Below, one piece after another: positions 34,325 through 42,691 of a stretch of 64,000 nucleotides of DNA. The stretch's first letter is position 1. Each line of letters starts with the position of its first letter. Position numbers and translations under genes: made by a program. Under the pieces are notes generated by a model, which worked only from the letters and a program-made list of their open reading frames with translations, searched no databases and had not been told where the DNA came from. Source of the DNA: Rubrobacter xylanophilus (lineage in GTDB: Bacteria > Actinomycetota > Rubrobacteria > Rubrobacterales > Rubrobacteraceae). Location: the NCBI RefSeq assembly GCF_007164525.1, contig NZ_AP019791.1, positions 1,289,501-1,353,500 on the forward strand. The letters run 5' to 3'.

Positions 34325-34526
34325 AGGCCGCGGTGTGGTCCATCTCCGCCACCCGGGCGGGCCGGACGTAGACGATGGACGAGGCCGGAACGCTCCGCCA
34401 GCGGAAGAGCACCTCGTACTCCTCGAAGCCGATCCTGACCCTCTCCCCTATCTCCGGGGTCCGCTCCTCACAACGCCAGTCTAGAACCTCCTCGGTCTGC
34501 GGATCCCGATACTGAACCGTCCTCAT
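34323..34526 (-). CDS. Small protein of unknown function
   Basis: This 67-residue protein starts at an ATG behind AGGAGGG with good spacing. The sequence [17 protein letters not shown] is followed by [18 protein letters not shown] and [14 protein letters not shown], a likely all-beta fold. It has one cysteine and no membrane segment. No family is recognised. It lies between the LysR gene (divergent) and aceB (downstream, same strand), so it may be part of the glyoxylate locus, though a hairpin separates it from aceB. Confidence 0.7.
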   Translation of the reverse strand: MRTVQYRDPQTEEVLDWRCEERTPEIGERVRIGFEEYEVLFRWRSVPASSIVYVRPARVAEMDHTAA

Positions 34527-34660
34527 CTCAAAACCCTCCTAAAACGCCGCCGCTCTCTCTGTGGCCAGAGAGCCTACCAACCCCCTTGCCATCAGTCCAA
34601 TCGTTTGCTTGAATCCTTGAAATAGAAGAAATTTATATTGTTGGGTTGGGAGGCCGCAGA

Positions 34661-35623
34661 GTGATCTACAGGCAGCTGGAGTGTTTTCTTGCGGTGGCCC
34701 GGACGGGGAATCTGAGTCGGGCGGCGGAGGAGATGTATCTCACGCAGCCGACGCTCACGGCGCGGCTGAAGGCGCTGGAGGAGGAGGTCGGGGATCAGCT
34801 CTTCGTGAGGACGAGCCGGGGGATGCGGCTCACGGAGGCGGGGCGGGTCTTTCTACCGTATGCGGAGCGGGTGGTGAGCAGCTTCGAGGAGGGCAAGCGG
34901 CGGCTGGAGGAGCTGCGGGGGGCTTCGGGGGGGCGGCTGGTCATCGGGGCGTCGCCGGGGGTCGGGACGTATGCGCTGCCGGGGCTTCTGGAGCGGTTCG
35001 TGGGGGCCTATCCGAAGGTCAGCGTCTCGGTGAGGACGGGGCACTCCGAGGACATTCTGGAGATGGTGCTCCGGGAGGAGGTGCATCTGGGCCTCACCCG
35101 AGAGATGCGCCATCCGGAGGTGGAGAGCCTGCCGCTCTACGAGGACGAGCTGGTGCTGGTGGTTGCGCCGGAGCACCGCTTCACGCGGAAAGGTTCGGCG
35201 GAGCTGGCAGAGATAGGCGAGGAGCAGCTCATCCTCTTCGACAACGACTCCAGCTACTACGAGCAGACGCAGGCGCTGTTCACCAACGCCGGCATCCGGG
35301 AGCTCAGAACGCTGGAGGTGGACAACATCGAGGCCGCCAAGCGGATGGTCGAGCACCGGCTCGGGATAGCCTTTCTCCCCCGCTCGGCCATCGTACGGGC
35401 GGTCTCGGCGGGCAACCTGGTGCTCATCCGGGTGGAGGACGGACCGGCGATGACCCGTTCCATCGTGGCGCTCAGGCGGCGGGACGCCCCGGCCAGCGGC
35501 CCGGTACGGGCGTTTCTGGAGCTGGCCTACGGCATGGCGGAGAGGCGGGAGGAGAGGACCGAGCTCTCGCCGGCGCTGGCTGCGGAGTTCGAGAACCTCC
35601 AGCTCATAGATCTGTTCACTTAG
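34661..35623 (+). CDS. LysR-family transcriptional regulator
   Basis: This 320-residue regulator begins IYRQLECFLAVARTGNLSRA, the LysR helix-turn-helix, followed by MYLTQPTLTARLKALEEEVG and the effector domain from about residue 90 (GRLVIGASPGVGTYALPGLL). The GTG at 34661 follows GGGAGG; a TTG 15 bases upstream would swallow this site. An AT-rich stretch with TTGAAT and TTTATA-like elements about 17 bases apart precedes it. LysR proteins normally control a divergent gene: here the 67-residue gene and, beyond it, aceB. A role in the glyoxylate shunt is therefore likely but inferred. Confidence 0.93.
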   Translation: MIYRQLECFLAVARTGNLSRAAEEMYLTQPTLTARLKALEEEVGDQLFVRTSRGMRLTEAGRVFLPYAERVVSSFEEGKRRLEELRGASGGRLVIGASPGVGTYALPGLLERFVGAYPKVSVSVRTGHSEDILEMVLREEVHLGLTREMRHPEVESLPLYEDELVLVVAPEHRFTRKGSAELAEIGEEQLILFDNDSSYYEQTQALFTNAGIRELRTLEVDNIEAAKRMVEHRLGIAFLPRSAIVRAVSAGNLVLIRVEDGPAMTRSIVALRRRDAPASGPVRAFLELAYGMAERREERTELSPALAAEFENLQLIDLFT

Positions 35624-37565
35624 GGGAGGGGGCTTCGACCTTCTCGGCGATCAGGCGGGCGTAGAGGCGGGCGCCCTCGGGGCGGGGGTGGATCCCGTCC
35701 TCCCAGAAGAGCTCTTCGCGGCCCTCGGTGGCCCCGTGCCAGTCGACGAGGACGGCCCGCTCGGGATAGCGGCGCACCCCCTCGGCGAGGATCTCGTTGT
35801 TCCTGGTCTCCCAGCCTCTCGGGACCCGGTCGTTCACGAAGACCACCCGCTCCACGCCGTCGAGGACGGACATGATCTCGTCGAACTCCTCCCGGGAGAT
35901 GGGACCGTTGTTGCCGATGTGGACCACGACTATGTTCCCGAGCTGTCCGGAGGCCCGGCGGGACTCGAGCGTCTGGATGATGTCCTCGGCCTGGAACCCC
36001 ACCTGGGCGTCGATCGTGCCGAGTTCATCGACGGCCTTCTGCAGCTGCCGGGTGGAGCCGAGCATCACCGAGTCGCCCACGGCGCTCACCGGGCCTTCGG
36101 GGGCGGGTCGCCCCTCCTCCCCGGCGGGTTCCCCGGAGGCGGTACGGGCGTCGGCGGCCCGCCGCTCCTCGCCGGAGGTGTCCGCGGGGACTTTTATGTG
36201 GATGGCCTCGGCGGCGAGGTAGTCCGGTTTCTTCGGGGGCTCGGCGGTCGCGACCGCGACGCCGAGGGCAGCGCAGGTGACAAAGACGGCGCAGGTTCCG
36301 GTGGCCCACCGGGCGGCGAGCCTCCGGCGCGCGGCCCCCTCGGCCTCCCTCAGGGCCCTGAAGGAACGCTCCAGGGCCCCGCGCCGGATGGGGGTCTCCA
36401 CGAACCGGTAGGAGAGCTCGGCGAGGACGAGGGTCGTGGCCATACGCAGGGCGAAGAGTCGCCAGCCGTCGAGCGGGACGTCCAGCTCGGGCCGGGTGAC
36501 CATGAAGACCGGCCAGTGCCAGAGGTAGATGCCGTAGGAGCGCTGGCCGATCCAACGCAGCGGCTGGCGGCCGAGGAAGCCGGCGTTCATGTGGGCGTAG
36601 GGGTGCACGACGGCCGCTATGAGGGCGGCGGTGGCCAGCGCGGCGAGAGCGAAGCCGCCCCGGTAGAGGAAGGGGTCGTACTCCCCGACGTTGAGGAAGA
36701 ACCACAGCAGAACGAACAGGGCGCACAGCCCGACCAGGTCGAAGAACGCCGGCGAGATCCAGCCCCACCTCCTGCGCAGGTACCTCCTCCGGTTGTCGCT
36801 GTAGACGAAGGAGCGGCGACCGGTGCGCCAGGGAGCCCAGATGAAGGCCAGCGTGGCCCCGATGAGGAGCGCCGAAGCTCGGGTGTCGGTTCCGTAGTAG
36901 ACGCGGGAGGGGTCGGCGTCGGGCACGTAGAGGGCGGCCATGAGCGCCACCGAAGCGACGGCGCCCCCGACCGCGACGAGTAGCGCCCGCCGCCTCCGCC
37001 AGGCGACGGCCGTCCCCAGAAAGACCAGGGGCCAGAGCAGGTAGAACTGCTCCTCCACCGCGAGCGACCACAGATGCTTGAGCAGCGAGGGCCGCCCCAC
37101 GGCCTCAAAGTACGACTCGTTCGCGAAGATCAGGTACCAGTTCGTCACGTAGCCCAAAGCGGCGAGCACGTCCTCCCGCAACCCCGCGACCTCGCCGGGC
37201 AGGAAGAACACCGCGTAGGCCAGCGTGGCCACCAGCACCAGGTACAGGGCCGGCAGGAGCCTCCGCGCCCGCCTCAGCCAGAACCGCTTGAGGTTCACCC
37301 TCCCCCGCGCCCGCCACTCGGCCAGGAGCAGGGAGGTGATCAGGTACCCACTGAGCACGAAGAAGACATCCACCCCGAGAAACCCGCCCGGAAGCCACAC
37401 GGCCCCGGCGTGGTAGACGAGAACGGCGATGACCGCCACCGCCCTCATCCCGTCCAGCCCGGGCAGGTAGGGCAGCCCCGTCCCCCCCGTCCGCTCCCGA
37501 CAACCGGGGGCGCGCCGCCCAACACCTCTCTCCTCCCCAGAGCGCGTGTCACCGGCTCGCAGCAT
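35616..37565 (-). CDS. OafA-type membrane acyltransferase with C-terminal SGNH domain
   Basis: This protein of about 649 residues has an N-terminal acyltransferase-3 domain: GLDGMRAVAVIAVLVYHAGA with the catalytic histidine, then GGFLGVDVFFVLSGYLITSL and about ten membrane helices. After a linker near residue 470 comes an SGNH-like domain: SAVGDSVMLGSTRQL with the nucleophile serine, NIVVVHIGNNGPI, and WEDGIHPRPEGARLYARLI with the catalytic aspartate and histidine. Such fusions O-acetylate cell-surface polysaccharide or peptidoglycan. The ATG at 37565 was chosen; the frame is open to a GTG at 37610 and the binding site for either is weak. The stop overlaps the LysR gene end. Confidence 0.92.
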   Translation of the reverse strand: MLRAGDTRSGEERGVGRRAPGCRERTGGTGLPYLPGLDGMRAVAVIAVLVYHAGAVWLPGGFLGVDVFFVLSGYLITSLLLAEWRARGRVNLKRFWLRRARRLLPALYLVLVATLAYAVFFLPGEVAGLREDVLAALGYVTNWYLIFANESYFEAVGRPSLLKHLWSLAVEEQFYLLWPLVFLGTAVAWRRRRALLVAVGGAVASVALMAALYVPDADPSRVYYGTDTRASALLIGATLAFIWAPWRTGRRSFVYSDNRRRYLRRRWGWISPAFFDLVGLCALFVLLWFFLNVGEYDPFLYRGGFALAALATAALIAAVVHPYAHMNAGFLGRQPLRWIGQRSYGIYLWHWPVFMVTRPELDVPLDGWRLFALRMATTLVLAELSYRFVETPIRRGALERSFRALREAEGAARRRLAARWATGTCAVFVTCAALGVAVATAEPPKKPDYLAAEAIHIKVPADTSGEERRAADARTASGEPAGEEGRPAPEGPVSAVGDSVMLGSTRQLQKAVDELGTIDAQVGFQAEDIIQTLESRRASGQLGNIVVVHIGNNGPISREEFDEIMSVLDGVERVVFVNDRVPRGWETRNNEILAEGVRRYPERAVLVDWHGATEGREELFWEDGIHPRPEGARLYARLIAEKVEAPSPK

Positions 37566-37750
37566 GCGCAGGAATGCCTCTCTAGCGGTCGTCCCTCCCT
37601 GACAGAACACGCCGACTATATCAGGGGGCGCGGAGGCGTTCTACGTGTTCTGGCCTCGCCCTGGACTTGCCGAACAGCTTCAGTCCTCAGACCAGCCCCG
37701 GCCCCTTCCCTCGCGCCGCCGCAGGCCCCGTGCCCGGCAGCTCGAGAGGC

Positions 37751-38494
37751 TTATTCCTCACCATGAAGCTGAGGTATATGCTCCGGTCCTCGCCCCAGGG
37801 AGTCGGTGGCGATCCCGTCCGGGGAGTAATCCAGGAGGCTCTCGTACTCCTTCTCGTCGCGGGCGGTCCAGAAGAAGACCCCGGTCTTGCGCCGGCGGGC
37901 GGTCTCGACGATCTCTTCGGAGGCCAGGCGCTTGTTCAGCATGACGGCGTCCGTGCGGCTGTGGCGGGCGCGGGAGAGCACCTCCTCGGGGAGATGCTCC
38001 GGGTCGCGGGTAGCTGCCGGGAGTGGACCGACGGAGAGCCCGGTGGCGACCTGCGGGAAGTCCTGCTTGAGGCGGCTCAGTGCTCTGTGATCCAGGGAGC
38101 TCACGATGGTGCGCTCCTCGAGGCGGTAGCGGCCGAGGAGGCGCCCGATGCGGCTCTCGTGGGCCACGCCTTTCCAGTCCAGGTTCAGGAAGACATCGGA
38201 GCCCGCGACGAGCTCCAGAAAAGGCTCCAGACGCGGCGGGAGGCCGTCCCGCAGGGAATCCGAGCTGGTGGCGGGCAGCGAGACGGTCCTCTCCCCGACC
38301 CGCACCCGGACGTCGTGGGAGACCACCATCTCCCCGTCCCGCAGGTTGCACACGTCGAACTCCACGCCCGGCACCGAGAGCTCCACCGCGCGCTCCACGG
38401 CCTCCAGCGAGTTCTCGGGGTGCCCGTCGCCGTGGGCCCCCCGGTGGGCGATCGTCAGGGTGGAGGAGAAGGGGAACCTGAGGGAGGGGCTCAT
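37751..38494 (-). CDS. Glycerophosphodiester phosphodiesterase
   Basis: This 247-residue TIM-barrel enzyme hydrolyses glycerophosphodiesters to glycerol 3-phosphate and an alcohol. IAHRGAHGDGHPENSLEAVE gives the catalytic histidine-arginine and the glutamate, GVEFDVCNLRDGEMVVSHD the metal ligands and second histidine, and GVFFWTARDEKEYESLL the last strand. No signal peptide is seen. ATG start at 38494. It stands alone between the acyltransferase gene and the divergent dehydrogenase. Release of glycerol phosphate from phospholipid turnover is the expected role. Confidence 0.92.
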   Translation of the reverse strand: MSPSLRFPFSSTLTIAHRGAHGDGHPENSLEAVERAVELSVPGVEFDVCNLRDGEMVVSHDVRVRVGERTVSLPATSSDSLRDGLPPRLEPFLELVAGSDVFLNLDWKGVAHESRIGRLLGRYRLEERTIVSSLDHRALSRLKQDFPQVATGLSVGPLPAATRDPEHLPEEVLSRARHSRTDAVMLNKRLASEEIVETARRRKTGVFFWTARDEKEYESLLDYSPDGIATDSLGRGPEHIPQLHGEE

Positions 38495-38601
38495 CCGACG
38501 GCCAGCCGCGTGGCTCCTCTCATCGCTGATGTGCGCAGACCTCGCTCAGGATATATGCCACCTGCGGCGGCAGATTTTAAACGATCGGGGCCGGATGTAC
38601 A

Positions 38602-38630
38602 GGTGAAGTGCTTCACCCGGAGGCCTCCGG
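38602..38630. repeat. Two adjacent palindromes in the icd-like gene leader region
   Basis: GGTGAAG TG CTTCACC at 38602-38617 is followed directly by the perfect palindrome CCGGAGGCCTCCGG at 38617-38630. They lie in the 316-base gap between the glycerophosphodiesterase and the dehydrogenase. The gap also has a TATACT at 38744-38749 that could be the -10 element of the dehydrogenase gene. I see no gene in it. Confidence 0.5.
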
Positions 38631-38810
38631 CCGCGTTCCTCGGATGCGGAACGAATCTCCCAGGGAACCTGGAGAGCACGTGCGGGCACCTCCGGTCGCC
38701 GCCGCGCATCACGCAGGAGATACATTCGGGGGTCGAGCGGGGCTATACTCAGCCGGAGTCTGGATTGCAAAGAGCGGGAACTGGAAGCAAATCTCTGAGA
38801 GGTGTTGCCA

Positions 38811-39887
38811 GTGGAGCGCAGGACGATAGCGGTTCTGGAGGGGGATCAGACGGGCCAGGAGCTTCTGGAGGAGGCGCTAAGGGTTCTGGATCCGGGCGTG
38901 ACCGGGCTGGAGCTGGAGTTCCGGCGTTTCGACCTGTCGCTGGAGAACCGGCGGAGGACGGAGAACCGGGTGGTACACGAGGCGGCCGCGGCGATGAAGG
39001 AGTGCGGCTACGGGATAAAGGCGGCCACCATCACCCCGGAGAGGGCCGGGGACGTGGGCTCTCCGAACGCGCTGCTGCGCAAGGACATAAACGGGACGGT
39101 GATCGTGCGGACCGGGCGACGGATTCCGGGCGTCAACCCGCTACCCGGCGTGCACGCGCCGATCTCGGTGGTGCGAATGGCGGTGGATGATGCCTACGGG
39201 GCCGAGGAATGGCGCGAGGGCGAGGGCGCCGACGAGGTGGCCTACCGGACAGAGAAGATCAGCCGCCGGGTGTGCCGGGGGGTGGCGGAGTTCGCGTTCA
39301 TTCACGCCCGCCGGATGCGGGCCAAGGTCTTCGGAGGACCCAAGTGGACCGTCTCGCCGGTCTACGAGGGGATGCTCAAGGAAGAGATGGACCGGGCGGC
39401 GCAGAAGAACCCGGACGTCCGCTACGAGCCGCAGCTCATAGACGCCACCTACGCGCTGCTGCTCTCCACCTACGGCGAGCCGCTGGTCATCCCCACCCTC
39501 AACCGCGACGGCGACTGCCTCTCGGACATGGTGCTGCAGATGTTCGGCTCCATAGCCGGGGCGGAGTCGCTGCTCATCGCGCTGGACGAGGAGGAGAACC
39601 CGCAGACGGTGATGGCCGAGGCGCCCCACGGCACCGCCCCCTCGCTCGAGGGCAAGAACATCGCCAACCCGATGGCGATGATCCTGGCCGGTGCGGCGCT
39701 TTTGGGCTTCTTCGAGGACGAGCAGGCCGGCCGGGTCTCCCGGGCGATCTACGAGTCCACCTTCGAGACGGTGCTCGACGGCGTAAAGACGGCCGACCTC
39801 GGCGGCTCGGCGACCACCACGGAGTTCACCGACGAGGTGATCCGGCACGTCAAGAACAAGCTCGAGGTGTGGAGCGCGCTGGCGTGA
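38811..39887 (+). CDS. Isocitrate/isopropylmalate dehydrogenase family protein
   Basis: This 358-residue beta-decarboxylating dehydrogenase begins RRTIAVLEGDQTGQELLEEA. SPNALLRKDINGTVIVRTG and IPTLNRDGDCLSDMVLQMFG are active-site segments, and EAPHGTAPSLEGKNIANP binds NAD(P). In most members the metal segment reads asparagine-x-tyrosine-glycine-aspartate; here it is NRDGD, and the substrate-loop serine/leucine that separates isocitrate from isopropylmalate enzymes is not clear. The substrate is left open. GTG at 38811 follows GAGAGG; in-frame GTG 38802 and TTG 38805 sit too close to that site. A DUF4126 gene overlaps its stop. Confidence 0.88.
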   Translation: MERRTIAVLEGDQTGQELLEEALRVLDPGVTGLELEFRRFDLSLENRRRTENRVVHEAAAAMKECGYGIKAATITPERAGDVGSPNALLRKDINGTVIVRTGRRIPGVNPLPGVHAPISVVRMAVDDAYGAEEWREGEGADEVAYRTEKISRRVCRGVAEFAFIHARRMRAKVFGGPKWTVSPVYEGMLKEEMDRAAQKNPDVRYEPQLIDATYALLLSTYGEPLVIPTLNRDGDCLSDMVLQMFGSIAGAESLLIALDEEENPQTVMAEAPHGTAPSLEGKNIANPMAMILAGAALLGFFEDEQAGRVSRAIYESTFETVLDGVKTADLGGSATTTEFTDEVIRHVKNKLEVWSALA

Positions 39888-40357
39888 TCGCCGCAAGGGC
39901 CGTTGGCCTCGGCGCCATATCGGGCATGCGCTCGCTCTCCGGCCCGGCGTTTCTGAGCCGTGCGGCTTCGAAGGGTCTGGTCTCCCTCGACGGCACCGCA
40001 CTCGCTTTTCTCGGCTCGCCGCTCCTCTCGAAGGCTCTCACGCTTTTGGAACTCGGAGAGCTCATCGGAGACAAGCTGCCTGTGGCGCCGAGCCGGACCG
40101 CCACCTTGCCTCTCGTCGGCCGCGCGGTCTCCGGCGGTCTGGTCGGGGCCGCCCTGTTCGTCTCGGAGGACCGACGCACAGCGACGGGGGCCATCCTCGG
40201 AGCCTCCGCCGCCATCGCTGCGGCCTTCGTGGGAGAGCGGCTGCGAGCGCTGGCGGGCGAGAGAACGGAGCTCCCAGATCCCCTCGTGGCCCTCGTAGAG
40301 GATGCCATCGTCCTGCTCGTCGGCTTCGGCTCGCTGAACGTCAACACGGGCTCGTAG
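39884..40357 (+). CDS. DUF4126-family membrane protein
   Basis: This 157-residue protein starts with GTG overlapping the dehydrogenase stop by four bases. AISGMRSLSGPAFLSRA is the typical N-terminal DUF4126 motif, followed by ELGELIGDKLPVAPSRTA and hydrophobic, glycine-rich helices (SGGLVGAALFV, AILGASAAIAAAF) ending near VALVEDAIVLLVGF. Three to four membrane helices are expected. The function of the family is unknown. Coupling to the dehydrogenase is by translation and may not be functional. Confidence 0.82.
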   Translation: MIAARAVGLGAISGMRSLSGPAFLSRAASKGLVSLDGTALAFLGSPLLSKALTLLELGELIGDKLPVAPSRTATLPLVGRAVSGGLVGAALFVSEDRRTATGAILGASAAIAAAFVGERLRALAGERTELPDPLVALVEDAIVLLVGFGSLNVNTGS

Positions 40358-40421
40358 CGGACGAAGAAACCCACGCGTCCCGCATCCCGCCCACTCCGAT
40401 GGCCGGGATATACTGCCGCTG

Positions 40422-41139
40422 ATGAGGGAAGGCAGGAGGAGCGACGCGAGAGGCCGACTTGTGAGCAGCGGCTACCGGCCGGGACCGTGGATGCTCGACA
40501 ACTGGTCCCGCATGGCGCTCCCTTTCGCGGTGCTGATGCTGTACTCGCTGCCCGTTCTGCTCACCGGCGACAACCTGCCGCTCGTATTGCTGTACACGAC
40601 GTTGCCCGTTTACATGATCCACCAGTAGAGGAGCATGCACACGGCAGGTTCGTCGCGTTGAAGAACGCGACGATCGGTGGAGGCCGCGAGGTTCTGACCA
40701 GGCCGCTGGCTTTCTGGATCAACGTGGCGGGGGTCTGGCTAGTGTTTCTTGGCTTCTTTCTACCTCGCGGAATACGCCGCGTCCGGCTTCGGGCTCGTAC
40801 CCGTCTATTCTGATGCTGGTCAACGCCGCCATCCACGTCCTCACGAGCGCGCGGCTGCGAACGTACAACCCCGGCCTCTACCCCAGCGTGCTGTTGTTCC
40901 TGCCCTGGGGGCTGTTTCTGACGGTGTATTTCAGCGCCGCCGTCCAGGCCGGTCTTCCGTACCACGCAGCCGGCCTGCTCTTCGCCCTCGCCGAACACGC
41001 AGCCATCGCGCTCTACGCAACACATTCAGGCGCAACGGGCGGGGAGCGGTCAGATCACACCCCGAACCGCCGTAGGGTCTCCTCCACCGAAAGCAGATAC
41101 CCGCCGCCGAAGAAGTACACGTGCACCAGCAAAGGGTAG
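40422..41139 (+). pseudogene. HXXEE-domain membrane protein gene broken by three frameshifts
   Basis: Three frames read in turn give one family. Frame A (40422-40625) ends LLYTTLPVYMIHQ, then stops. Frame B resumes at 40625 with VEEHAHGRFVALKNATIGGG and LTRPLAFWINVAGVWLVF; together they restore the H-x-x-E-E motif (HQVEE). Near 40749 the match moves to frame C (LASFYLAEYAASGFGLVPVY), then near 40812 to a third frame (MLVNAAIHVLTSARLRTYNP and GLYPSVLLFLPWGLFLTVYF). Net shifts are -1, +1 and +1. Either the gene is decayed or the assembly has three indels. The tail overlaps the fructosamine kinase gene on the other strand. Confidence 0.78.
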
Positions 41140-41915
41140 AGGTTGTAGAGGTCGCGCCGGACCTCGAAGAAGCCTTCCTTTATGCCCCGTATCTCCGCGT
41201 AGCGCTCGAAGAAGGGCTCCCCGAAGGAATCGAAGAGCGAGATGAACGCGAGCTCCACCTCGGGGTCGGCGTGGTAGATGGCCGGGTCGAGGAAGGCGGC
41301 TATGCGATCTTCCTTCGCCAGCACGTTGGCGCTCCACACGTCGCCGTGGACGAGACCGGGCGGCTGCGGCTCACCGATGAGATCATCGAGCCGCTCCGCG
41401 AGCCGCCCGACCCGGCGCGCATCCTTCGCAGGGAGCCGCCCCGCCTCGCGGGCCACCCGCGCCATGTACAGCAACCTGTGCTCCCGGAAGAAGTCCACCC
41501 AGGAATCCGTCCAGGGGTTCGGCTGGGGGAGGCTCCCGATCAGGGTGTCCCGCTCGTGGCCGTAGGCCGCCCCTCCGATGTCGTGCAATCCCGCCAGAAG
41601 CTCGGCCGCGTGGCGCTCGGCGGCCGGGGAGAAGCGGCTCTCCCCCTCCACGAACTCCATCAGCAGGAGATTTTGCGAGCAGTGCAGAACCTCCGGCACC
41701 GGAAGCCCGCTCCGCTGGCGCAGGTAGCGCAGCATGTAAGCCTCGCACTCCAGCTGGGCCCCGCCCTCCCGATCCACCTTGGCCACGAGCGGGGTGCCGT
41801 CCGAGAGCTCCACCTTGTAGACCTCGCCGATGCAGCCGCCGCCCAGCGGCCGGGCGGAGACCAGGCGCTCCCCCAGCGCCCCCTCCACGCCCTCCGCGAG
41901 GAGCCTATCCGGCAC
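41055..41915 (-). CDS. Fructosamine/ketosamine-3-kinase family protein
   Basis: This 286-residue kinase of the aminoglycoside-phosphotransferase fold phosphorylates ketosamines on glycated proteins or amines, which destabilises the adduct. SARPLGGGCIGEVYKVELSD is the nucleotide loop, PLVAKVD holds the ATP lysine, LVHGDVWSANVLAKEDRIAA the catalytic aspartate and asparagine, and FLDPAIYHADPEVELAFISL the metal aspartate. The GTG start overlaps the end of the phosphatase gene by eleven bases. Bacterial homologues prefer ribulosamines and erythrulosamines, and many lie beside such a phosphatase gene. It is probably a protein deglycation enzyme. Confidence 0.93.
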   Translation of the reverse strand: MPDRLLAEGVEGALGERLVSARPLGGGCIGEVYKVELSDGTPLVAKVDREGGAQLECEAYMLRYLRQRSGLPVPEVLHCSQNLLLMEFVEGESRFSPAAERHAAELLAGLHDIGGAAYGHERDTLIGSLPQPNPWTDSWVDFFREHRLLYMARVAREAGRLPAKDARRVGRLAERLDDLIGEPQPPGLVHGDVWSANVLAKEDRIAAFLDPAIYHADPEVELAFISLFDSFGEPFFERYAEIRGIKEGFFEVRRDLYNLYPLLVHVYFFGGGYLLSVEETLRRFGV

Positions 41916-42387
41916 GGCTCTTCAGGTGCCTGCGACGGATCTCCTCCAGCAGTCCCCCGGCGGCCTCCTCGAGGAGGCCGGTGACGTGCTCGAAGCCCTC
42001 GGGCCCGCCGTAGTACGGGTCCGGCACCTCCGTTTGGGGGGTGTCCGCGAAGTCCAGGAAGGGCCGGACCTCCGCCCGTCCCTCCGGGCACAGCGAGGAG
42101 ACCACCCGGTAGTTCTCCTCGTCCATCGTCAGGATGTAGTCGAAGCTCTCGCAGTCCTCCGGCGAGATCCGGCGCGCCCGCTGCCCGCTTATGTCCACCC
42201 CGTGCCGCAGGGCGGCCTCCTGAGCACGCGGGTCGGGCGGCTCGCCGACGTGCCAGGAGCCGACCCCGGCGGAGTCAACGAGAATCTCACCCTCAAGGCC
42301 TTCGCGCCGCACCATCTCCTCGAAGATCCCCTGGGCGATCGGCGAGCGGCAGATGTTCCCCATGCAGACGAACAGGACGCGTACCAA
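41905..42387 (-). CDS. Low-molecular-weight protein tyrosine phosphatase family
   Basis: This 160-residue phosphatase begins VRVLFVCMGNICRSPIAQGI; Cys8 and Arg14 form the CX5R loop, and the general-acid aspartate lies in EVPDPYYGGPEGFEHV. The TTG at 42387 was chosen because GGGAGG lies six bases before it. It overlaps the fructosamine kinase gene. Relatives dephosphorylate tyrosine on kinases that control exopolysaccharide, but next to a ketosamine kinase a role as a protein-ribulosamine-5-phosphatase is the better guess; the human homologue has that activity. The 304 bases upstream to pfk hold no gene I can support. Confidence 0.92.
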   Translation of the reverse strand: MVRVLFVCMGNICRSPIAQGIFEEMVRREGLEGEILVDSAGVGSWHVGEPPDPRAQEAALRHGVDISGQRARRISPEDCESFDYILTMDEENYRVVSSLCPEGRAEVRPFLDFADTPQTEVPDPYYGGPEGFEHVTGLLEEAAGGLLEEIRRRHLKSRAG

Positions 42388-42691
42388 ACGCACCTCCCGG
42401 GTCGTACACACTCAAGAGGAAGGGATTTTCGCCCGGGAGGGTTCCGGGATCAAGCACAGATCCATCCAACGAGACCGCCCGAAGCGGCATGCGCCGGTCG
42501 GAGGCCGGGATCCCCCGGCTGCGTGAGCATCACCGCATGCGCGATCGCGCTTCGCGATGTGTGGCGTGCGCACGAGGGCTGCAGGAAGCTCTGCGAACCG
42601 CCTCCTCTCGGGGTATAAAGAGCGTACGCGGTCGGGGCTTTGCTAGACTTGGTCTTTCCGAGGTGACACCACAAGGAGGAGGAAGGAAGAA

